Assembly: GCA_964614855.1 (NCBI GenBank)
Contig: CAZTMX010000184.1
Location: forward strand, 1-5,789
Source: CAWJHE01 sp964614855
Lineage (GTDB): Bacteria; Chloroflexota; Anaerolineae; Anaerolineales; UBA4823
Reading direction: 5' to 3'
Length of the DNA stretch: 5,789 bases
The notes below the pieces were generated by a model. The model worked only from the letters and a program-made list of their open reading frames with translations. It had not been told where the DNA came from and made no database searches. Both the position numbers and the translations under genes were made by a program. Below, one piece after another: positions 1-4,585 of the stretch (the stretch's first letter is position 1; the number at the start of each line of letters is the position of its first letter).

Positions 1-1
1 A

Positions 2-181
2 GAGCTGAACACCTCGGTCAGAAACCTGCCGGGTTGGGCTCAAACCCCCGGCCAGCCGGGTTGGGCCAAGTTCGGCTTCAAAGTCAAGGACTCCGACGGC
101 CACTGGTCCAAAGAAGTAAAGGTTGATGTCCTGATCGCGGAAGCGATCACCCGGATCTACAACCCGATGGTTCTCAAGTAA
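2..181 (+). CDS. 3' end of an unidentified, probably exported protein (partial)
   Basis: Reading from base 2 gives 59 uninterrupted codons ending at TAA (179-181); the start lies upstream of the window. I do not recognise a family. The fragment is rich in Gly, Trp and Lys, with a segment (GWAKFGFKVKDSDGHWSKE) of alternating character that looks like a beta-rich extracellular domain, which is inference. It ends in IYNPMVLK, very like the VYLPLLMK that ends the next gene's product. This shared tail suggests that both proteins are exported and handled by the same C-terminal recognition step. The other two forward frames are less convincing: frame 1 stops at the TGA around base 124. A strong hairpin 22 bases downstream probably ends this transcript. 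Coding is well supported; function is unknown. Confidence 0.75.
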   Translation, partial: ELNTSVRNLPGWAQTPGQPGWAKFGFKVKDSDGHWSKEVKVDVLIAEAITRIYNPMVLK

Positions 182-203
182 GTAGCTTTTTCTAAGTTTT
201 GCC

Positions 204-234
204 CTCCCACGCCGTCCTTGCGGCGGCGTGGGAG
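204..234 (+). terminator. GC-rich hairpin, probable intrinsic terminator
   Basis: The arms CTCCCACGCC (204-213) and GGCGTGGGAG (225-234) are perfectly complementary. Pairing continues inward with G214-C224, a G-U pair (215/223) and C216-G222, leaving a five-base loop (217-221). This is a 13-pair stem between the stop of the first gene (181) and the start of the second (286). The T run after the stem is weak (ACTTTG, then TTCTT at 246-250), so termination may be partial. It lies within what would be an extended TTG-initiated version of the next gene, which argues against that longer start. Confidence 0.6.
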
Positions 235-275
235 ACTTTGCTGAATTCTTGTCCGGGCGTGAAACTTAACAATAC

Positions 276-279
276 AGGA
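276..279 (+). promoter_or_regulatory. Ribosome binding site that fixes the start of the FG-GAP gene
   Basis: AGGA sits six bases before ATG 286. The reading frame stays open upstream to a TTG at 199, but that longer start would put the 204-234 hairpin inside the coding sequence and would bury the signal peptide 29 residues in. The AGGA site together with the signal peptide beginning at ATG 286 decides for the shorter protein. Confidence 0.65.
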
Positions 280-285
280 TATTCG

Positions 286-1743
286 ATGCGATTTTTGAGG
301 TTCTTTCTTCTTTTAATAATAGTTTTCCTGCCGTTAAGCTCGGCGCAGGGTTCTCCTGACCTGGACCCCGGTTTGCCGCTAGAGCCAACCTGGACCAGCG
401 ATGGTGTACTCACCGGTTCGCAGCACGGGACGACAGTAGGGATCAACGGCGATCTTAACGGCGACGGATATGACGACCTGTACATCGGCGCGCCAAAAGT
501 GAGCAGCCCTGATATTGATCGAAGTGGTGTATTGTATGTCTACCAGGGCGGTAATTCTGGGCTGGGAGTGGGTCCGCATTGGACCGAATACGGCCCCAAA
601 AAGGGCAGCGATTTCGGCGGCGCAGCCGCCTGGGCTGGTGATGTGGATGGAGATGGGTGCGATGAGCTGATTGTTGGCGCCCAGCTGTATAGTGAAACCG
701 ATGGCGATATCAAGTTGGCTAACGAAGGCGCGGCTTTTTTGTACTATGGAGCGGCCTATGGCTTGGATCCTGACCCTGGTTGGAGCTATTTTGGATACCA
801 GCAGGATGCCAAGTTCGGCTATTCTGTGAGCAGCGCTGGGGATGTCAACAACGACGGTTACGATGATGTCATCGTCGGCGCACGCGGCTACACTTACATC
901 TATGAAAACGAAGGCGCAGCCTATGTCTTTCACGGCTCGCCTGCGGGATTGCATTTCACCCCCGACTGGCTTGTCTACGGCGACCGGCCCACAGCCTCTT
1001 TCGGATCTGCGGTCGCCGGTATCGGCGATATCAACGGCGACGGCTTCGATGATGTGGCTGTCGGCGCATTGGGTTGGGATGGAATCACCATTTCCGATAC
1101 CGGTGCGGTAAAAGTTTTCCTGGGTTCGGCAACCGGTTTGCAAACGACCGCCGCCTGGTTATTTGAAGGAAGCCTGCCCGGCTCACGGCTGGGCACATCG
1201 GTCGCCGGCGTTGGGGATGTTAACAACGATGGTTATGCCGATATGCTGGTCGGCGCTCCGGCCTGGGGGCCTGCCTTTTCATATGAAGGCGCAGCCTACC
1301 TGTTCCTGGGCAGCCCATCTGGTTTTTCGGCTGTACCGGACTGGAGCTACACCGGCAGGCAGCAGGACGCCTATTTTGGGTACAGCCTGTCTGCAGCCGG
1401 CGATCTCAACCAGGACGGCTATGATGACGTGGTGATCGGCGCCTACCAGTACACGGATACCAACTCAAAAGAAGGCCGGGCTTTCGTGTTCTACGGCGGT
1501 CCTGGCGGTTTGCTCAACTTCCCCACCTGGTGGGCGGATGGCGAGAAAGCGGATGCCACTTTCGGCTATGCCGTGGGCGGCAGCGGCAACCTGAACGGCG
1601 ATGATTACCTGGACCTGGTCGTGGGTGCACCGGAGTACCGCCTGGATGAATTAAAATACGGGCGCGGGTTCGTCTTCTACGGCGTCCCCGAAGCACCGGC
1701 TATGCCCGTTGTGACTGTTTATTTACCGTTACTGATGAAGTAG
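286..1743 (+). CDS. Secreted seven-bladed FG-GAP/integrin-alpha-like beta-propeller protein
   Basis: The product is 485 residues. Residues 1-20 form a classical signal peptide: positive MRFLR, a hydrophobic core, and a likely cut after SSA before QG. The rest is seven FG-GAP repeats, each with a calcium-loop motif of the form GDxNxDGYDDxxxGA. The motifs start at residues 55, 118, 185, 247, 310, 372 and 434, a spacing of 62-67. Seven repeats is the number expected for a closed propeller like that of integrin alpha subunits. The first six loops keep Asp at the first position. The seventh (GNLNGDDYLDL) has Asn there and Asp in place of the Gly, so it is partly degenerate. The protein ends in VYLPLLMK at the stop codon, a likely export or anchoring tail. 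Such proteins usually act outside the cell in adhesion or binding; no catalytic residues are apparent. It lies only 42 bases before cytochrome b, but a functional link is not shown. Confidence 0.9.
   Translation: MRFLRFFLLLIIVFLPLSSAQGSPDLDPGLPLEPTWTSDGVLTGSQHGTTVGINGDLNGDGYDDLYIGAPKVSSPDIDRSGVLYVYQGGNSGLGVGPHWTEYGPKKGSDFGGAAAWAGDVDGDGCDELIVGAQLYSETDGDIKLANEGAAFLYYGAAYGLDPDPGWSYFGYQQDAKFGYSVSSAGDVNNDGYDDVIVGARGYTYIYENEGAAYVFHGSPAGLHFTPDWLVYGDRPTASFGSAVAGIGDINGDGFDDVAVGALGWDGITISDTGAVKVFLGSATGLQTTAAWLFEGSLPGSRLGTSVAGVGDVNNDGYADMLVGAPAWGPAFSYEGAAYLFLGSPSGFSAVPDWSYTGRQQDAYFGYSLSAAGDLNQDGYDDVVIGAYQYTDTNSKEGRAFVFYGGPGGLLNFPTWWADGEKADATFGYAVGGSGNLNGDDYLDLVVGAPEYRLDELKYGRGFVFYGVPEAPAMPVVTVYLPLLMK
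448..1632 (+). repeat. Seven tandem FG-GAP (calcium-loop) repeats
   Basis: Calcium-loop coding segments begin at 448, 637, 838, 1024, 1213, 1399 and 1585. Each is preceded in most blades by an aromatic-Gly (FG or LG) element and followed by a GA[AVR]xVFxGS-like strand. The repeats are diverged at DNA level. Blades 3 and 6 resemble each other more than their neighbours (25 of 35 residues identical, hand-counted from the WSY element through the loop). Confidence 0.85.
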
Positions 1744-1754
1744 CCGCAAGGCTA
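1741..1754 (+). other. Small GNRA-tetraloop hairpin overlapping a stop codon
   Basis: TAGCC-GCAA-GGCTA forms a perfect five-pair stem closed by a GCAA (GNRA-class) tetraloop. Its first three bases are the stop codon of the FG-GAP gene. No T run follows, so it is not a convincing terminator. It could be a weak processing or stability element between the FG-GAP gene and the cytochrome cluster, or chance. Confidence 0.25.
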
Positions 1755-1785
1755 AACTTACTGGAAGGATAACAGGAAAATTGCT

Positions 1786-3147
1786 ATGGCGCAGCAATCT
1801 CCACTCTCTTGGAAAGAACGTTTGATCTACAACCGTGCGGACCCACGCACGGCGGAGCGCAATAACGTCCGCGGGATACTCAACAATGTCATCCTGCACC
1901 TGCACCCCACCACGGTGCCGGTGAGGGCGTTACGCTATACCTACACCTGGGGGCTGGGCGGGCTCTCGGCGCTGTTGGCGCTGGTTTTGGGCGCCACCGG
2001 TCTGCTGCTGATGTTCCGCTACGAAGCCCGGGTGGATTATGCTTACCTGAGCATCCAGCAGATGGAGACACAGGTGATGTTCGGCTCGCTGGTGCGCGCC
2101 CTGCATCACTGGTCGGCCAACCTGCTGGTGGTCACCGCTTTTTTGCACTTATTGCGTGTTTTTCTCAGCGGCGGTTTCAAAGAAGGGCGCGCCATGAACT
2201 GGTACATCGGCGTGGCGCTGCTGGTGCTGGTGCTGGCATCGAACTTCACCGGCTACCTGCTGCCCTGGGACCAGCTGGCTTATTGGGCCATCACGGTCAG
2301 TACCTCCTTGTTCGCTTACATCCCCCAGATTGGCCAGGTGCTCAGCCGCTTCTTGCTGGCCGGGCCTGAAGTGGGCCAGGGCGCGCTGAGCAACTTTTAT
2401 GCTTTTCACGTAGTGGTTTTTCCCTCCCTGCTCGCCATCCTGATGGGCTACCATTTTTGGAAGATCCGCAAAAACGGCGGCATCTCCCAGCCGCGTGAGG
2501 AGGATGGGAGGAGGGTGACCACCCTGCCGCACCTGTTGCAGATCGAGATCGCTGCCGGGCTGGTGCTGCTCACGACGCTGCTGATGTACAGCATGCTGCG
2601 CCCGGCCCCGGTTGGACCGATCGCCAACCCGCTGGAAAGCCCGAACCCGGCCAAGGCCGCCTGGTATTTCCTGGGGTTACAGGAATTACTGCTGCATATG
2701 CACCCGTTGGTAGCCATCGGACTGGTGGGGCTGGCGCTGGGGGCTTTGTTTATCACACCGATTTTGGATCGCAACCATGCCGATATCGGGATTTACTTCC
2801 GCTCCAAGCAGGGCAAACGCAGCGCACTTGCCGGTCTTCTCCTGGGGATTTACCTGGTTCCTTTCCTGGTGATCCTGGACGAATACTGGCTGGACCTCCC
2901 CGGCTGGCTGTCGAGCTGGCCGACCTGGTTGTCCACCGGGCTGCTGCCCTTTCTGACCACACTGGGTTTCTTTGGGCTGTTTTATTTGGCTCTGCGAAAA
3001 ATCACAGTTCAGGGGCGCGTGATCAACCACAGCGAAGCGCTGTTGGGTGTGTTTGTCTTTTTGATGACAAGCTTTATCATGCTGACCATTATTGGTAACC
3101 TTTTCCGCGGCGAGAACATGGCATTACTGCTGCCGTTCTTGCATTAA
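1786..3147 (+). CDS. Fused cytochrome b (cytochrome b6 plus subunit IV type) of a quinol-oxidising Rieske/b complex
   Basis: This 453-residue integral membrane protein oxidises quinol at the outer-face Qo site and carries two b hemes. Residues 1-230 match cytochrome b6. The likely heme ligands are H107/H208 and H121/H223. The spacing H-x13-H in helix B and H-x14-H in helix D is the b6-type pattern. Other b6-like elements are SGGFKEGRAMNW (128-139) and GYLLPWDQLAYWAITV (156-171). Residues 245-453 match subunit IV, with the Qo motif position reading AAWY (291-294) in the context NPAKAAWYFLGLQELL. By eye there are nine hydrophobic helices, four plus five, where b6 plus subunit IV has seven. There is no cysteine anywhere, so the covalent heme attached in b6f complexes through a Cys cannot be present. 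AGGA at 1774-1777 lies eight bases before the ATG. The Rieske gene follows 20 bases after the stop. PetB/PetD or QcrB names would be approximate, so none is given. Confidence 0.95.
   Translation: MAQQSPLSWKERLIYNRADPRTAERNNVRGILNNVILHLHPTTVPVRALRYTYTWGLGGLSALLALVLGATGLLLMFRYEARVDYAYLSIQQMETQVMFGSLVRALHHWSANLLVVTAFLHLLRVFLSGGFKEGRAMNWYIGVALLVLVLASNFTGYLLPWDQLAYWAITVSTSLFAYIPQIGQVLSRFLLAGPEVGQGALSNFYAFHVVVFPSLLAILMGYHFWKIRKNGGISQPREEDGRRVTTLPHLLQIEIAAGLVLLTTLLMYSMLRPAPVGPIANPLESPNPAKAAWYFLGLQELLLHMHPLVAIGLVGLALGALFITPILDRNHADIGIYFRSKQGKRSALAGLLLGIYLVPFLVILDEYWLDLPGWLSSWPTWLSTGLLPFLTTLGFFGLFYLALRKITVQGRVINHSEALLGVFVFLMTSFIMLTIIGNLFRGENMALLLPFLH
2497..2515 (+). promoter_or_regulatory. Purine-rich Shine-Dalgarno-like tract inside the cytochrome b gene
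   Basis: GAGGAGGATGGGAGGAGGG codes for the charged loop (REEDGRR) between helices D and E, the junction of the b6-like and subunit IV-like halves. It contains GAGGAGG (2497-2503), 11 bases before an in-frame GTG (2515-2517, Val244). It also uses tandem AGG arginine codons where the gene otherwise mostly uses CGN. It may cause ribosome pausing or internal initiation, or may simply be coding sequence. Confidence 0.25.
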
Positions 3148-3167
3148 TTTATTTGTAGAGGTGAAAA

Positions 3168-3683
3168 ATGAAGGCGCACATGGATCACCAACCAGAAGAT
3201 AACCTGGAAGAGACAGGGCTGACCCGGCGGAATTTTCTCAAGATGGGCGTCGGCGCGCTCAGCGCGCTGGCAGCACTTGAGATCGGCGGGGCAAGCCTCC
3301 TGTTTTTGAAATCACGCAGCCAGGAAGGAAAATTTGGCGGCGAATTTATCCTGGGAGAGCCGGATGCTTTTCCAAACAATTCGGTGACTGAGTATGCTGA
3401 CGGCAACTTCTTTCTCATCCGCACCCAGGAAGGCGGTTTTCTCTCGGTTTACCGCCGCTGCCCGCACCTGGGCTGCACCGTCGAGTGGGTGGAAGCAAAG
3501 CAGCGCTTTTACTGCCCTTGCCACGCCTCTAGCTTTGATATGCACGGCGATTTTGTCAGCCAGCCTGTGCCGCGTGCCCTGGACACCTTCGAGGTCAAGA
3601 TCGAAGACGGCCAGGTGGTGGTGGATACATCGAAAATTACCCAGCGGGAACGCTTCTCGCCGGACCAGCTTATTTACGGGTAG
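3168..3683 (+). CDS. Rieske 2Fe-2S protein, Tat-exported, membrane-anchored
   Basis: The 171-residue Rieske subunit takes the first electron from quinol at the cytochrome b Qo site and hands it to a c-type cytochrome. The N-terminus has a twin-arginine motif, TRRNFLK (19-25), followed by a hydrophobic segment (about 27-47) that probably stays as the membrane anchor. Cluster box 1 is CPHLGC (98-103) and box 2 is CPCHASSF (116-123). C98, H100, C116 and H119 should bind the cluster, and C103-C118 should form the conserved disulfide. PVPRALD (133-139) matches the Pro-rich loop that follows in the family. Box 2 has Ala for the usual Gly at 120 and Phe123 where high-potential proteins have Tyr; Ser121 is kept. 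GAGGTG (3158-3163) precedes the ATG by four bases; a second ATG at 3180 lacks a comparable site. It sits between cytochrome b (20-base gap) and the hexaheme cytochrome (15-base gap), a clear operon. Confidence 0.95.
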   Translation: MKAHMDHQPEDNLEETGLTRRNFLKMGVGALSALAALEIGGASLLFLKSRSQEGKFGGEFILGEPDAFPNNSVTEYADGNFFLIRTQEGGFLSVYRRCPHLGCTVEWVEAKQRFYCPCHASSFDMHGDFVSQPVPRALDTFEVKIEDGQVVVDTSKITQRERFSPDQLIYG

Positions 3684-3698
3684 AGGATTGGTACAGGG

Positions 3699-4562
3699 AT
3701 GGGTGCGATGAACCGTTATGATGTGATCAGCCTGATTGTCCTGGCAGCCTTTATCGTAATGCTGCCGTTGTATGCTGTGAATGAGCCGGCGCGCATGCAG
3801 ACAGCGCAAGACAACCTGCGCCTGCAGACGCTGGATGAAGCTGCGGTGAGTTATGGCAAACTGTGCTCCACCTGTCATGGTCTGGCCGGGCAGGGGATCG
3901 GCGTGATCCCGCCTTTGAACAACCCGGGTTTCAAGGACGCCAATGCGGAAGATCTGTTCAACACCATCGCCAGGGCCGGTCACGGCACTGGGATGGCAGC
4001 CTGGCACTTGAGCGAAGGCGGTGTGCTCAACGATTACCAGATCAACCAGTTGGTGACATTGATCCAACACGCAGATTGGAAAGCGGTCAAGAAGACGGCG
4101 CTTGAACTGGGTTTGGGTGAAGAGGTGGTTACAGCAGAAGAGATGGGCGAGGCATTTATGGCGCTGGAAAACAGCGACGACCCGCACGCATGCGCGGCCT
4201 GCCATGAAGAACCGGCAGTGCACCTGGGTGAGTTCGGCCTGAGCTGCGCCCGCTGCCACAGCAGCGTGGCCTGGACGCCGGCGGTGCTGACAAAGCACAT
4301 CTTTGCTCTGGATCACGGCGGCGAAGGCCAGCTGGAATGCGATACCTGCCATGTAGAAAACTACGCTGCCAATTCCTGCTATACCTGCCATGACCATACG
4401 CCGGATGATATGAAAATGGCGCACGAAAAAGAAAAGATTGCCGAGTATGAGAATTGTATTGCCTGCCATCCCACCGGTCAGCCGGATGAGGCAAGAAATG
4501 TGATGAATGGAACGCTGACTGATTTGAGCTTGAACCCTGGAAGAACAATTTCATTACCTTGA
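3699..4562 (+). CDS. Membrane-anchored hexaheme cytochrome c: class I cytochrome c domain fused to a pentaheme module
   Basis: The 287-residue product begins with one uncleaved hydrophobic anchor (about 9-26), placing the rest outside the membrane. Residues 46-124 form a class I (cbb3/c1-like) monoheme domain: CSTCH (56-60), a Pro-rich loop, then GTGMAAW with Met99 as likely sixth ligand. A linker (125-160) leads to a five-heme module: CAACH 165, CARCH 183, CDTCH 214, CYTCH 227 and CIACH 253. Five further histidines (175, 200, 206, 233, 242) could supply bis-His ligation. The module is paralogous to the end of the next gene's product. By position after cytochrome b and Rieske, the class I domain probably replaces cytochrome c1/f as acceptor from the Rieske protein, and the module passes electrons on (inference). 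The start may instead be ATG 3708, nine bases in, with AGGGA at 3695-3699; the difference is three residues. Confidence 0.93.
   Translation: MGAMNRYDVISLIVLAAFIVMLPLYAVNEPARMQTAQDNLRLQTLDEAAVSYGKLCSTCHGLAGQGIGVIPPLNNPGFKDANAEDLFNTIARAGHGTGMAAWHLSEGGVLNDYQINQLVTLIQHADWKAVKKTALELGLGEEVVTAEEMGEAFMALENSDDPHACAACHEEPAVHLGEFGLSCARCHSSVAWTPAVLTKHIFALDHGGEGQLECDTCHVENYAANSCYTCHDHTPDDMKMAHEKEKIAEYENCIACHPTGQPDEARNVMNGTLTDLSLNPGRTISLP
4191..4490 (+). repeat. Pentaheme module, copy 1 (C-terminal part of the hexaheme cytochrome)
   Basis: Residues 165-264 of the hexaheme protein align without a gap to residues 240-339 of the next protein (bases 5303-5602); 60 of 100 residues are identical by hand count. 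All five CxxCH sites and all five other histidines are at matching positions. Some DNA stretches are still identical, for example TGCCATCCCACCGG. Confidence 0.9.
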
Positions 4563-4577
4563 CCAGGTTGTACGTAT

Positions 4578-4582
4578 GAGGA
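4578..4582 (+). promoter_or_regulatory. Closely spaced ribosome binding site of the dodecaheme gene
   Basis: GAGGA lies only three bases before ATG 4586, tighter than usual. A TGA at 4577-4579 closes the frame upstream, so no longer start exists. The nearby ATG at 4576 is in another frame that stops within 12 codons. Confidence 0.5.
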
Positions 4583-4585
4583 AAA

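Noticed and set aside
199..285. Longer FG-GAP protein starting at TTG 199
   Set aside because: It would place a 13-pair hairpin in the coding sequence, has no matching ribosome site, and puts the signal peptide 29 residues in; ATG 286 with AGGA is better.
238..285. Possible sigma-70 promoter before the FG-GAP gene (TTGCTG or TTGTCC as -35)
   Set aside because: No acceptable -10 box at 16-18 bases; the best candidates run into the ribosome binding site.
379..1143. Minus-strand open frame (254 codons) opposite the FG-GAP gene
   Set aside because: Repeated Ile/Val-Asp-Ile pattern mirrors the calcium-loop repeats on the + strand; it is a shadow frame.
1709..1737. Possible promoter for the cytochrome cluster inside the FG-GAP 3' end (TTGTGA with TACTGA)
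   Set aside because: Spacing of only 15 bases and a weak -10 match; not distinguishable from chance.
3312..4469. Long minus-strand open frame (385 codons) opposite Rieske and the hexaheme gene
   Set aside because: It is a shadow of GC-biased coding sequence. The + strand frames have unmistakable Rieske and CxxCH motifs, while the minus translation has no recognisable domain.
4534..4568. Short inverted repeats around the hexaheme stop codon (CCTGG/CCAGG and ACCT/AGGT)
   Set aside because: Stems of only four or five pairs, with a long loop or no T run; not a credible terminator inside an operon.
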